Shown: positions 1 to 8,550 of the stretch, one piece after another
Numbering within the stretch: the stretch's first letter is position 1
Layout of the letters: every line of letters begins with the position of its first letter
Assembly: GCA_964503125.1 (NCBI GenBank)
Contig: CAZCZE010000032.1
Coordinates: forward strand, 92,423 to 156,422
DNA: 64,000 bases
Source: FEN-1219 sp964503125
GTDB lineage: Bacteria > Pseudomonadota > Gammaproteobacteria > Steroidobacterales > Rariloculaceae
Direction: 5' to 3'
Translations under genes and position numbers: made by a program
Notes under the pieces: generated by a model
What the model was told of the DNA's origin: nothing
The model's input: the letters and a program-made list of their open reading frames with translations, nothing else
Databases searched by the model: none

Positions 1-477
1 GAGCTTCAAGAGGCCGTTGAAGAGACTGTCGTAGAGCGCGTCGGCGTTGCCCGTCGGCAGGTCGGTGCGCCCCGTTCCGCCGACCAGCAACGTGTCGCCC
101 GTGAACACGCGGTCCTCCACGCGGATGCAGAGCGAGTCGCGCGTGTGGCCCGGTGTGTGCAAGAACTCGAAGCGCAGCGTGCCGACGACGAGCATGTCGC
201 CGTCGTAGACCCGCAGCGACGCGAACGGTGCGGGGCTTAAGGGGTGCATGACCACGGGCAACCCGAGGCGGAGCCCGAGCTCGTGCGTGGCCGAGAAATG
301 ATCTGCGTGCGTGTGCGTGTCGATGAGGTAGTGCAGGCGTAATCCGTCGCGCGCCGCGCTCGCGAGGTAGTGATCGATCTTGAGTAGCTCGGGGTCGATC
401 AGGGCTGCGGCGCGCGTTTCCGGGCAACCGACGAGGTACGACTGGCAGCCGCCGGTTGCGATTTGCTCGAAGATCAT
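1..477 (-). CDS. MBL-fold hydrolase, persulfide dioxygenase-like (3' end outside window)
   Basis: The first 159 residues are visible; the C-terminus lies beyond base 1. The protein shows the MBL metal motif HTHADH at residues 55-60, TPGHT at 108-112 and GDTLLVGGTGRTD at 127-139, followed by GNADALYDSLF. This last block is typical of ETHE1/Blh-type sulfur (persulfide) dioxygenases and rhodanese-linked MBL proteins, which oxidise glutathione persulfide using one mononuclear iron. No signal peptide is seen, so it is probably cytoplasmic. Its ATG overlaps the stop of the upstream monooxygenase gene in an ATGA arrangement, so the two are probably translationally coupled. A glyoxalase II-type thioesterase is the main alternative. 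Confidence 0.8.
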   Translation of the reverse strand, partial: MIFEQIATGGCQSYLVGCPETRAAALIDPELLKIDHYLASAARDGLRLHYLIDTHTHADHFSATHELGLRLGLPVVMHPLSPAPFASLRVYDGDMLVVGTLRFEFLHTPGHTRDSLCIRVEDRVFTGDTLLVGGTGRTDLPTGNADALYDSLFNGLLKL

Positions 478-2072
478 TTTTTCTTTTTGTTGGTTTTCTT
501 GTGGAACGACAAGTCGTCGGGGTTGATGAGGTCGGGTGCGGTCCAGCCGTCCAGGTCGTACTCGGCCATACACTGCTCGGCGAAGCCCTTGAACTTCGCA
601 GCGTTGCCGTTGCCCATGGCGCCGAACAGCACGTAACGGCGGATCTCCTCCGTGCTGCCGCCGTAGTTGATCTCGTAGAGCTCGTGGCGAGCGCCGAACT
701 CGGTGCCGATGCAGTCCCAGAGCAGCTTCATGAGCTTGATGCGTTGCTCGGCCGTGTAACCGTTGGAGCCCCGCATGTAGCGGTCGATGTACGGCCGGAT
801 CGCGGGGTTGCTGAAATCGCGTGCATGCGAGTTCAGGTAGATCAGACCCGATGCGACGGTTTGCTCGATGAGGTACTTGATCTTCGAGTAGGCGATCGTC
901 GCGAGCACCTGATAGGCGCCGCCCGGGTCCGGGTTCGGCAATAGGTACGGACCCTTCCACGGGCGCGGGTCGCGGACCATCGCGTCCGTGAGCGCCCAGA
1001 ACATGTTGCGCCACGCGAGCACCTCGCCGACGTTCGCTTGCACGCCGCGGTAGTCTTTCGTACCCGAGGCCTCGACGGCCTTGAGCAAGAGCCCGGCGAT
1101 GAAGTCGAGTTTCACGGCGAGCCGCGTGCAGCCGTGCACGACGAAGCGCGGCAGGAACCCGGTGCGCGGAAAGAAGTTGTTGGCCTTCTCGACGTCGCCG
1201 TAGACGAACACGTTCTCCCACGGCACGAACACCTTGTCCATGATGAACACGGCGTCGTTCTCGTCGAGGCGCGACGACAGCGGCTGATCGAACGGGCTCG
1301 ACATCACCGAGGCCGTCATCTCGTACGAGGTGCGGCACAAGAATTTCAAGCCAGGCGCGTTCGTCGGCACCATGAACACGAGCGCGTAGCTCTTGTCCTG
1401 GAGCGGGATCAGGCCGTGGTGCGCGATGAACGTGTAGTTCGTGAGCACCGAGCCCGTGGCGACGACTTTCGCGCCCGAGATGATGAGTCCGCCGTCGGTC
1501 TCCTTGTCCACGTGCACGCAGACGTCGGCGACTTTGTCGGGCGGCTTGTCGCGGTCGACGGGCGGATGAATGATCGCGTGGTTCACGAACGGTACGCGCT
1601 CTTGGCAGAACGTGTACCAGCGCTTCGCGTTCGCCTCGAACGGGGCGTAGAACTCGGCGTTGCCGCCGAGCGTGCCCAAGAACGCCGCCTTGTAGTCCGG
1701 CGAGCGGCCCAGCCAGCCGTAGGTGATGCGTTGCCACTCGGCGATTGCGTCGCGGCCCGCGATGGATTCTTCCAAGGTTTTCGGCGCGCGGAAGAACGCA
1801 TGCGTCTTGCCCTTGCTCTTGCCCTCGACGTCGGTGGGCAGCAGCAGCTTGCCGTTGCGCTTCGGGTCGTGCAGGGCGTCGAACAGCCGTGCCGTCATGC
1901 GCGCCGTGTTGCGAAACGCCGGGTGCGCGGTCACGTCGTCGACGCGCTCGCCGTAGATGTACACCTCGCGGCCGTCGCGTAGCGACTCGAGATACTCGAC
2001 GCCGTTCTGCGGGCGCTCGCACCGTACCGCACCGATGTTCTCGCCGCTCGCAGCGTCGTTCCTGCTCGCCAT
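474..2072 (-). CDS. 4-hydroxyphenylacetate 3-hydroxylase (HpaB/PvcC) family flavin monooxygenase
   Basis: This 532-residue protein has the length and character of the HpaB/PvcC family. These are FADH2-dependent two-component monooxygenases, with an acyl-CoA-dehydrogenase-like fold, that hydroxylate phenols ortho to the existing hydroxyl. Family-typical stretches include GRSPDYKAAFLGTL near residue 120 and the C-terminal block YGGSTEEIRRY...GNGNAAKFKGFAEQCMAEYD. The start was placed at an ATG with AAGGAG six bases upstream; a longer reading frame continues upstream but has no ribosome site. The C-terminus is lysine-rich. No HpaC-type flavin reductase is in the window, so FADH2 must come from elsewhere. 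It is the fourth gene of the minus-strand operon. The substrate cannot be read from sequence. Confidence 0.88.
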   Translation of the reverse strand: MASRNDAASGENIGAVRCERPQNGVEYLESLRDGREVYIYGERVDDVTAHPAFRNTARMTARLFDALHDPKRNGKLLLPTDVEGKSKGKTHAFFRAPKTLEESIAGRDAIAEWQRITYGWLGRSPDYKAAFLGTLGGNAEFYAPFEANAKRWYTFCQERVPFVNHAIIHPPVDRDKPPDKVADVCVHVDKETDGGLIISGAKVVATGSVLTNYTFIAHHGLIPLQDKSYALVFMVPTNAPGLKFLCRTSYEMTASVMSSPFDQPLSSRLDENDAVFIMDKVFVPWENVFVYGDVEKANNFFPRTGFLPRFVVHGCTRLAVKLDFIAGLLLKAVEASGTKDYRGVQANVGEVLAWRNMFWALTDAMVRDPRPWKGPYLLPNPDPGGAYQVLATIAYSKIKYLIEQTVASGLIYLNSHARDFSNPAIRPYIDRYMRGSNGYTAEQRIKLMKLLWDCIGTEFGARHELYEINYGGSTEEIRRYVLFGAMGNGNAAKFKGFAEQCMAEYDLDGWTAPDLINPDDLSFHKKTNKKKK

Positions 2073-2085
2073 GAATGCTCCTTGG

Positions 2086-3042
2086 TCAGTTTTTCCGCAA
2101 ACTCTCGTAGGCTGCGGCGACGAATTGCTCCGTCGTCCAGAGGCCACTCGTCGCGCCGTAACGGGCATCGTAATCGGCTGTGGGCCGGGCCGCGTGCACT
2201 TGCCGCAGCGTCAGACCTAAGTCGATCATGCCGCGAATGCGGTCGCGGACGATCGTGACCATGTCGCGGTACTCGACGACGTCGGCCTCGTCGCAGAGGC
2301 GGCCGTGGCCGGGGATCACGAGCGTGCCGCCTTCCTGCTTCTCGGCGGGCACGGTGAGCTCGATGATGCGGTTGAGCGCGGCGATGACGCCGTCGATGCC
2401 GCCGCCGTCCTCGGGACGGATGACGGGGTAGCCCGTGGTCGTGAACACGTCGCCGGTGCTCACGACGTCCGAACGGCGGAAGAACACGATGACGTCGCCA
2501 TCGGTGTGCGCGGCCGGTTGGTGCAGCAGCTGCACGGCCTCGCCGTTGAAGTGCAAGTCTTTCTGGGGCATGAACAGCGTGTCGGTGGGCCACGCATCGA
2601 ACGGTGGCGGATTCGCCTGTCCCGACATCCTGACGAGCACGTTCTCGTGCGCGAGCACGGCCGCGCCTTGGGCTGCGTCGGCGATGGCGCCCGAGACGTT
2701 GCCGCCCGCGATCGTGCTGCCGGCTCTCGCTACACCCTCGTTGCTGCCGGCGTGATCGGCGTGCCAGTGCGTGTTGACCACGTAGCGGATGGGCTTGCTC
2801 GAAATCTCGCGGATCGCCTCGAGGAGCGCCGCCGAGGCGGTCGCGAGCTTCGTGTCGACGATGAGGACGCCGTCGTCGCCGACCTGCACCGTGGTGTTGC
2901 CGCCGGCGCCGACGATCATGTAGATCCCGTCGCGCACGGGCAAGATGGCGAGCTCGGTTGAGGGCGGTGCTTGGGCCGCGGCCGTGGCCACCGCACACGC
3001 GCCCGCGAGGGCCGCCGCGAAGCTCGACGCGCGCGCGGTCAC
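2086..3042 (-). CDS. exported MBL-fold metallohydrolase
   Basis: The product is 318 residues with a hydrophobic, alanine-rich N-terminal signal peptide ending near AAAQA at residue 24. Metal ligands are visible: THWHADH at 91-97, a downstream His in AAHTDGD near 180, STGD at 195-198 and PGHG at 244-247. This is the class of secreted MBL proteins often found beside quinoprotein dehydrogenases. The start is GTG at 3042-3040, chosen because it overlaps the upstream stop in a GTGA arrangement and begins right at the signal peptide. A much longer frame runs back into the neighbouring gene and was rejected. The substrate is unknown; lactone, ester or thioester hydrolysis are all possible. Confidence 0.85.
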   Translation of the reverse strand: MTARASSFAAALAGACAVATAAAQAPPSTELAILPVRDGIYMIVGAGGNTTVQVGDDGVLIVDTKLATASAALLEAIREISSKPIRYVVNTHWHADHAGSNEGVARAGSTIAGGNVSGAIADAAQGAAVLAHENVLVRMSGQANPPPFDAWPTDTLFMPQKDLHFNGEAVQLLHQPAAHTDGDVIVFFRRSDVVSTGDVFTTTGYPVIRPEDGGGIDGVIAALNRIIELTVPAEKQEGGTLVIPGHGRLCDEADVVEYRDMVTIVRDRIRGMIDLGLTLRQVHAARPTADYDARYGATSGLWTTEQFVAAAYESLRKN

Positions 3043-3824
3043 GAGGCGGCTCCGCAGGGTGTGGGGTTCCACGCGCCGCCTTCGGATTCGCGCCGGAAGT
3101 GATTGCTCGTGACGTAGCGCTGCGTGAGATAGCGCGAGTCCTCGACGATCGTCGTCACGACGAGCCACTCGTCGCCGTTCGGGGCCGCGAAGCGCGCGAA
3201 GTACTCGGTCAAGGCGGCGCCCTCGCTGTAGGGCACGCCGTTGCGCCGCAGCCAACCAGGTGCCAAGTGCGTCGTGCGCACGTCGAGATAGCCGCCGCCG
3301 CGCGCAGCCCCGCCGCCCGCTCCCGCGAGCCCGGGGCCGCCGGGCGGCGCCGGCGGCCGAACCCATTTCGCGACCGAGTGCCCCTCAAGCGTGTGCTGCG
3401 CAGGCGGCTGCGCCGCGCCGAAGCGCAAGCTCCGCGTCTGTCGTCCCGCGTCCGTCTCGATCGTGAGCAGCTCGTCGCCGGCCCAGCGGATGCGCAGCCG
3501 TGTGGGCATGCGCAACAGCGCCGCGGCGCCGTAGGCCTCGCAGGCGCCGTCCGTCGCCGGGTCCCATTCGTCGGCGACGCGGCGACCCGCGTCGTTGAGG
3601 GGCACGCTCGCATAGTCGCCCTTGGGTGGTGTGACCATACGCCAGCGCCAATCCTCGTTGACGATCGCGACCCACTGGCCCGTGAGGTCGATGACCGCCG
3701 CCTCGCGTGCCGTCTGCGGCGCGGCTGGCGCCGCCGGCTGAGCGACGCCGAGCGCGGCGCAGGCCGCGGCAGTGGCCGTGGCGGTGATCATGCCGAGGCG
3801 CCGCGCGAGCTTCGACGCGTTCAT
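3039..3824 (-). CDS. exported protein of unknown function, WGD family
   Basis: I do not recognise a named family. The 261-residue protein has a signal peptide (cleavage probably after ALGVAQ) and a predicted beta-rich body starting LTGQWVAIVNEDW. The segment YLDVRTTHLAPGWLRRNG, then TEYF and a VEDSRYLTQ block, matches the neighbouring gene (VVKTTHLKAGWMRRNG, TDRF, VEDPVYLTE). They are therefore tandem paralogues and belong to the six-member exported family described in the findings, although here the motif tryptophan is replaced. A Gly/Pro/Ala-rich insert lies at about residues 155-178. The gene overlaps both neighbours by four bases, showing a coupled operon. No catalytic motif is obvious. 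Confidence 0.75.
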   Translation of the reverse strand: MNASKLARRLGMITATATAAACAALGVAQPAAPAAPQTAREAAVIDLTGQWVAIVNEDWRWRMVTPPKGDYASVPLNDAGRRVADEWDPATDGACEAYGAAALLRMPTRLRIRWAGDELLTIETDAGRQTRSLRFGAAQPPAQHTLEGHSVAKWVRPPAPPGGPGLAGAGGGAARGGGYLDVRTTHLAPGWLRRNGVPYSEGAALTEYFARFAAPNGDEWLVVTTIVEDSRYLTQRYVTSNHFRRESEGGAWNPTPCGAAS

Positions 3825-4663
3825 CGCAGTGTCTCCGCGAACTCGGGTAGCGCCGTCGCCGCGCCGCCGCGCGTCGCTTCGGGCGGTAGGCCGTAGCGCT
3901 CGCCGAACTCGACGACGTACGGATTCTGCCCCGGCAGGTAATGGGGCACGAACTTAGGATCGCGCACCACCTCGACCACGGGCTCGCACGGGTAGGGCGT
4001 CATCGAACCGCTCGGTGCGAGCAGGAAGCCGTTCGTCTTGACGAGCGGCTCGGTGAGATACACGGGATCCTCGACGATCATGACGTGCGTCATGAGGTCG
4101 CCGTAGCGGTGGAAGCGATCGGTCATCGTCGCACGGTCGCTCAAGGGCAAGCCGTTGCGGCGCATCCAGCCGGCTTTGAGATGAGTCGTCTTGACGACGA
4201 GAACGTCGCCGTCCCAGCTGCCGGTCGAGAAGCCCTGCCACGTGTGGGCCGCGTAGTCGGGTGGATGCGCGCGGCCGTCCATCCAGATCTCGCGATGCTG
4301 TTCCTGCCAGGCGATGTGCGTGTGGATCGTGACGAGCTGCTGGGTGTCCTCGTCGCGGTCTTCCCAGATACGCAGGACTCCGACGCCGCGGAAGCCATAG
4401 GTCGACGGGTGCGGCTTGCACTGATGCTCGGGCATCGAGAGCAGCGACGCGTCCCACGCTTCGGCGCGTAAACGCGCGGCATCGCTGATCGGCAGGCCGG
4501 CGTAGTCGCCGATCGAGGGGCCGGGGATTCGCTCGTCGACGTCCTCGTGGAAGATCGGGTTCCAGTAGCCGACGAGGTTGGTTTGGGCCGGGGCCGCGGT
4601 CGCGAACAGCAACGCAGTACCCCACGGCGCGAAGGTCGCAACTACCCTCGATAGCAACGGCAT
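3821..4663 (-). CDS. exported protein of unknown function, WGD family
   Basis: This is the first gene of the minus-strand operon and encodes 280 residues. The start is the ATG at 4663 with GGGGGGA upstream; the reading frame extends further but without a ribosome site. A signal peptide ends near TAAPAQ and the mature protein begins NLVGYWNPIFHEDVDERI. The signature SWDGDVLVVKTTHL is followed by TDRFHRYG and IVEDPVYLTEP, the order W-GD-LVV-T ... RF ... ED-x-x-Y/F seen in six proteins of this window. Conserved Cys residues (EHQCKPHP, YPCEP) could form a disulfide in the periplasm. It is paralogous to the gene immediately downstream. Function unknown. Confidence 0.75.
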   Translation of the reverse strand: MPLLSRVVATFAPWGTALLFATAAPAQTNLVGYWNPIFHEDVDERIPGPSIGDYAGLPISDAARLRAEAWDASLLSMPEHQCKPHPSTYGFRGVGVLRIWEDRDEDTQQLVTIHTHIAWQEQHREIWMDGRAHPPDYAAHTWQGFSTGSWDGDVLVVKTTHLKAGWMRRNGLPLSDRATMTDRFHRYGDLMTHVMIVEDPVYLTEPLVKTNGFLLAPSGSMTPYPCEPVVEVVRDPKFVPHYLPGQNPYVVEFGERYGLPPEATRGGAATALPEFAETLR

Positions 4664-4770
4664 ATGGCGTCCCCCCGACTTCGTCGTTATTGTGGCGATC
4701 GGCGCGTAGCCGACCGCGCGGTTGCCATCATAGCGTCGGTTCGAAGAAACAAGAAAAAGGGCAAACCCAT

Positions 4771-6036
4771 ATGGCACAACCAACGACGACGAGCGCCGGC
4801 GCTTCCGCACGCACGGGCTGGGACACTTCTTACGAATGGAAAGCCGTGGCGCTGCTCGGCTTGGGCTTCGGCCTGGTCGGGCTCGATCGGTGGATCATTG
4901 CGCCGCTGTTTCCGTTCATCGCCGCGGACCTCGGCCTCGCCGAGGGTGACGCCGGCCGGCTGGCCGGCATCCTCGGCATCCTCTGGGGCGTGTTCGCGAT
5001 TTTCTCGGGGCGGTTGTCGGATGCCATCGGGCATCGCAAGGTGCTGATCCCGGCGATCCTGCTGTTCTCGTTGATGTCGGGGCTGTCGGGCATCGTCCAG
5101 GGCCTGACGGCGTTGATCCTGATTCGCGCGCTCATGGGCGCGATGGAAGGCACGTACTGCCCCACGAGCTTCACGGCCGTGGCCGCGGCGTCGCACCCCA
5201 AGCGTCGCGGTCTCAATCAAGGTCTCCAGCAAAGCGGCTTTGCGCTGCTCGGCCTCGCGCTCGGACCCATCATCGCGATTCAGCTCCTCAACGTCGTGCC
5301 GTCGTGGCGCTGGGTGTTCTGGATCGTAGCCATTCCGGGCTTCGTCGTCGGCCTGTTGCTGTTCTGGCAGCTGCGCGAGCCCAAGGACACGCAAGCGGGC
5401 GCGCTCATCGGTGCGACGACGCCTGCCGGCTCTTGGCTCGAGGTGCTCAAGGCGCCGAACATCATCGTCTGCATGTTCGCGCTGCTGTGCGCCATGGCCT
5501 GCGTGTTCGTGCTGAGCGCGATGGTGCCCGTCTACCTCGTCAACGTATTGCAGCTCACGCCCGGACAGATGAGCGTCGTGACGTCGGCCATCGGGTTCGG
5601 CGGCTTCTTCGGTCAGGCCGGCTGGCCCGGGCTCTCGGATAAGTTCGGCCGCAAGCCGCTCGCGATTCTCGGCTTCGTCGGTGCGACGCTCTGTGTATGG
5701 TGGTTCGCGAGCACGGGAGCCGCCGTGCTGCCGCTGTTCGTCGCGCTGTTCGTCTGCTCGTTCTTCTGCCTCGGCAACATCGCGCTCATCACGGGCCCGA
5801 TCGCGACCGAGTCGGCGCCGCGCGGGCTCATCTCGTCGGCCATCGGCGTCGTCGTCGGTGTAGGCGAGATCTTCGGCGGCGGCGTGGCGCCCATCATCGC
5901 GGGCGGTGTCGCGGACCGTTACGGCCTGCCGAGCGTGCTCAACGTCGCCATCGCGGGTGTCGCGCTCGGTATCGTCGTGTGCCTGTTCTTGCGCGAGACG
6001 GCGCCGCGCTTTACGGCGCAACCACGGGGTTCGTGA
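4771..6036 (+). CDS. MFS transporter (12 predicted membrane spans)
   Basis: The 421-residue protein has the alternating hydrophobic segments of a 12-helix major facilitator. It carries the cytoplasmic motif-A region GRLSDAIGHRK between helices 2 and 3, and its half-repeat GLSDKFGRKPL in the second half. The start ATG was chosen over an upstream in-frame ATG because AAAAAGGG lies just before it and the protein then begins with a short polar tail. Divergent from the monooxygenase operon with about 100 bases between, it is a good candidate to import the phenolic acid processed by that operon. This is inference; the substrate is not visible. The 3' end overlaps the convergent gene by 26 bases. 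Confidence 0.88.
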   Translation: MAQPTTTSAGASARTGWDTSYEWKAVALLGLGFGLVGLDRWIIAPLFPFIAADLGLAEGDAGRLAGILGILWGVFAIFSGRLSDAIGHRKVLIPAILLFSLMSGLSGIVQGLTALILIRALMGAMEGTYCPTSFTAVAAASHPKRRGLNQGLQQSGFALLGLALGPIIAIQLLNVVPSWRWVFWIVAIPGFVVGLLLFWQLREPKDTQAGALIGATTPAGSWLEVLKAPNIIVCMFALLCAMACVFVLSAMVPVYLVNVLQLTPGQMSVVTSAIGFGGFFGQAGWPGLSDKFGRKPLAILGFVGATLCVWWFASTGAAVLPLFVALFVCSFFCLGNIALITGPIATESAPRGLISSAIGVVVGVGEIFGGGVAPIIAGGVADRYGLPSVLNVAIAGVALGIVVCLFLRETAPRFTAQPRGS

Positions 6037-7081
6037 GCGTGCCGACGCCCTCGTAGCTGCACTCCATGCGATCGCCGGCCTTGAGCAGGATCGGCGGGTT
6101 GCGGGCCGAGCCGACACCGGGCGGCGTGCCCGTCGCGATCACGTCGCCGGGGCGCAGCGTCAGGATGTTGCTCGCGTAGACCACCTGCTCCTGCACCGTG
6201 TGGATCATCTGTGCCGTCGTGCCTTCTTGCAGCTGCTCGGCATTGAGCACGAACGTCATTCCCGCGTTGCCGATGTCGCGGATGAACTCCTTGGGCGTGA
6301 TGAACGGACCGAGCGGCGCGAACGTGTCGTGGTTCTTCGTGACGAGCCAATCGGAGCCGAAACGCGAGTCGCCGCGCCCGCCGCGATCCGACATGTCGTT
6401 CTGGAGCGTGTAGCCGAACACGTAATCGAGGGCCCGGGCTTCGGAGATACGGCCCGCCGGGCGGCCGATGACGACGCCGAGCTCGCATTCCCACTCGATT
6501 TGCGTACGACCCACGGGCATGCGCACGGCCTCGCCTTGGGCCACGATCGCGGACGGCAGCTTGATGAACATGAAGGGGTTCCAGCGCGTGTCGCCGGTCT
6601 TGCGTTCCCAGATACCCGTTGCGCTCGTCGTGCCGGCCGGGGCCTCGCCGGCCGTCGCGGTGCGCACGTCGCCTTGCCGCCTTGCCATCTCGAGGTCGTG
6701 CTCGCGGTAGTTGACGGCGACGTTGAGCATCGTCGTCGGAACGACCGGCGGGAGGATCTTGAGCGCGCCCAAGTCGTACACGTAGGCGGGGCGCGTATCG
6801 CCGACCGTTCGCACGATGTCGACGATGCGCTGGCGCAGGCCGGCATCGTAACGCGCGATGAGATCCTTCATGTCGGTTGGCGCGGCGACGGTCGAGGCGG
6901 GAGTCGCGATCGCCGCGTGAGCCGCGCCCAAGTCGATGACGACCGAATCGCGCAGCACGACCCCGACGAACGTGCGGCCCTGGCGCTCGAACGTCCCGAG
7001 CTTGAACGGCGTCGGCGCGGGTTGGGCGATGGCTACGACGGCAACGAGGGCAGCGAGCCCTCCGACAAGCTTAAGTTTCAT
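6011..7081 (-). CDS. fumarylacetoacetate hydrolase (FAH) fold protein with N-terminal export signal
   Basis: The C-terminal 230 residues of this 356-residue protein are a clear FAH domain. They include NYREHDLEM, the metal-binding ...IEWECELGVVIGR...YTLQNDMSDR, RGDSRFGSDWLVTKNHDTFAPLGP and the end GDVIATGTPPGVGSAR. Family members hydrolyse or decarboxylate beta-diketo acids using Mg/Mn bound by Glu/Glu/Asp. Unusually, the protein begins MKLKLVGGLAALVAVVAIAQ, a convincing signal peptide or membrane anchor, whereas characterised FAH enzymes are cytosolic. The ATG has GGGG upstream. It converges on and overlaps the MFS gene. Activity in the periplasm is inferred from the leader only. Confidence 0.85.
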   Translation of the reverse strand: MKLKLVGGLAALVAVVAIAQPAPTPFKLGTFERQGRTFVGVVLRDSVVIDLGAAHAAIATPASTVAAPTDMKDLIARYDAGLRQRIVDIVRTVGDTRPAYVYDLGALKILPPVVPTTMLNVAVNYREHDLEMARRQGDVRTATAGEAPAGTTSATGIWERKTGDTRWNPFMFIKLPSAIVAQGEAVRMPVGRTQIEWECELGVVIGRPAGRISEARALDYVFGYTLQNDMSDRGGRGDSRFGSDWLVTKNHDTFAPLGPFITPKEFIRDIGNAGMTFVLNAEQLQEGTTAQMIHTVQEQVVYASNILTLRPGDVIATGTPPGVGSARNPPILLKAGDRMECSYEGVGTLTNPVVAP

Positions 7082-7226
7082 TGGGGTCCCCCTCGAAGAT
7101 GACGCGGATGCGAGCCCGACTATCGTAGCGCGCCCACGCCGCGCAGGGCCAATGCCGGTGCGGAGCCGAGGTTGCAGTGGGGAACGAAGTGGGAGTTAAT
7201 AGCCCGAAAGCCGACTCGGGGGAATC

Positions 7227-8492
7227 ATGAGGATCGAAACACTACGCTGGGGCGGCGCAGCGGTGGCCGCTCTCGCGGCGGGAGCCGCGAGCGCCCATCA
7301 CGGTTTCGGCAACTTCGACCGCAGCCACGAGGTCGCGCTCGAAGGCACTATCACGAGCATCGACTTCGTGAACCCCCACGCCTACGTCTATTTCGAGGCG
7401 ACGAATCCCGACGGCACCAAGGTCGCGAAGCGTTGCGAGATGCGTGCCGCAACGGTGCTGCGCCGCTCGGGCTGGTCGCCCGAGATGTTCAAGCCGGGCG
7501 AGCTCATCAAGGTCGAGGGCGCGCCCGATCGTTTCGACACGAACTCCTGCTACGTCCACACCGTCGTGTTCGCCGACGGCACGACGGCCGATCGTTACGC
7601 GCAGCTCTCGAAGCCCGCGGCGGCGCCGGCCGCTGCTGCGCCTCGCGCGGCACGCCTGGCGAGCGGTGAGCCGAACATCACGGGCGACTGGGCGCCCGAG
7701 CAACGCGTTATGACCGACCCGCGCGGCCGTAGCGGTGCGCTCGTGCCCGTGAGCCAGGTGGGCGAGCCGGGCGCCTCACCGGCACCGCCCGCTGGTGGCG
7801 GCGGTGGCGCCGCGGCCGGTGGGGGAGGCGGCGGCCCCCCGCGCGGCGCGCGCGTCACCTATACGGAAGCCGGTAAAGCCGCGGCCGACGCGTTCCGCGG
7901 CGGCACGACCGACAACCCGCGCATGCGCTGCGAGACGACGAGCATCCTGTTCGACTGGACGTTCGACGGCCCCGTCAACCGCATCACCCAGAGCGGCGAC
8001 ACGATCACGCTGCAATACGGCCAGCTCGGTTTGACGCGCACGATCCACATGAACATGACGGAGCACCCGGCGAACGTCGAACCAACCCGCGCGGGTCACT
8101 CGATCGGCCGCTGGGAGAACGACGTGCTCGTCGTCGACACCGTGGGCTTCGCGCCCGGCTTCTTGAACCCGCCGATCAGGAACAGCGAGCAACTTAAGGT
8201 CGTCGAGCGCTTCACGCTCGATCCGAACGCGATGACGATTCGGCGTGAGTACACGGCTACCGATCCCGTCAACTTCACGGATCAGTACACGGGCAACGAC
8301 ACGATCGGCGTCGCCGACCTGCCGTACGCGCCCGATGCGTGCGCCGAGCTCACCTTCGTCGACTTCTCGGGCGACGGTGTCGCTCCCGACGCGAACTCGG
8401 GCGGTATCGGCCCGCAAGGCGCTGCCGCCGCGCCGGCCCAGCAGGCCGCGGCGCCCGCCGCGTGGTGGGAATTCTGGAAGTGGTTCGACTAG
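7227..8492 (+). CDS. exported fusion protein: DUF6152 domain + WGD-family domain
   Basis: The 421-residue product has three parts. A 23-residue signal peptide ends ASA and leaves HHGFGNFD at the mature N-terminus. Residues about 24-135 form a DUF6152 domain (LEGTITSIDFVNPHAYVYFEA). A low-complexity Pro/Ala/Gly linker with long glycine runs spans about 135-215. The C-terminal domain carries GHSIGRWENDVLVVDTVGF, KVVERF and a later TDPVNFTD, the signature of the exported family seen five more times here. In two other places in the window these two parts are separate neighbouring genes. The start is an ATG after GGGGGA. It precedes a PQQ dehydrogenase on the same strand. No catalytic role is known for either domain. 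Confidence 0.82.
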   Translation: MRIETLRWGGAAVAALAAGAASAHHGFGNFDRSHEVALEGTITSIDFVNPHAYVYFEATNPDGTKVAKRCEMRAATVLRRSGWSPEMFKPGELIKVEGAPDRFDTNSCYVHTVVFADGTTADRYAQLSKPAAAPAAAAPRAARLASGEPNITGDWAPEQRVMTDPRGRSGALVPVSQVGEPGASPAPPAGGGGGAAAGGGGGGPPRGARVTYTEAGKAAADAFRGGTTDNPRMRCETTSILFDWTFDGPVNRITQSGDTITLQYGQLGLTRTIHMNMTEHPANVEPTRAGHSIGRWENDVLVVDTVGFAPGFLNPPIRNSEQLKVVERFTLDPNAMTIRREYTATDPVNFTDQYTGNDTIGVADLPYAPDACAELTFVDFSGDGVAPDANSGGIGPQGAAAAPAQQAAAPAAWWEFWKWFD

Positions 8493-8550
8493 CCCGGCGA
8501 TTGTGCGAACGGCGCTGCGCGCCGACGCGGTAGCAATGAGGGGACCCGCC

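Noticed and set aside
472..500. A/T-rich run near the HpaB stop as a terminator
   Set aside because: It encodes the lysine-rich C-terminus, has no hairpin, and the next gene starts inside it.
7790..7850. Glycine-rich low-complexity DNA considered as a repeat element
   Set aside because: It encodes the flexible linker between the DUF6152 and WGD domains in an intact frame, so it is protein-level low complexity, not a DNA element.
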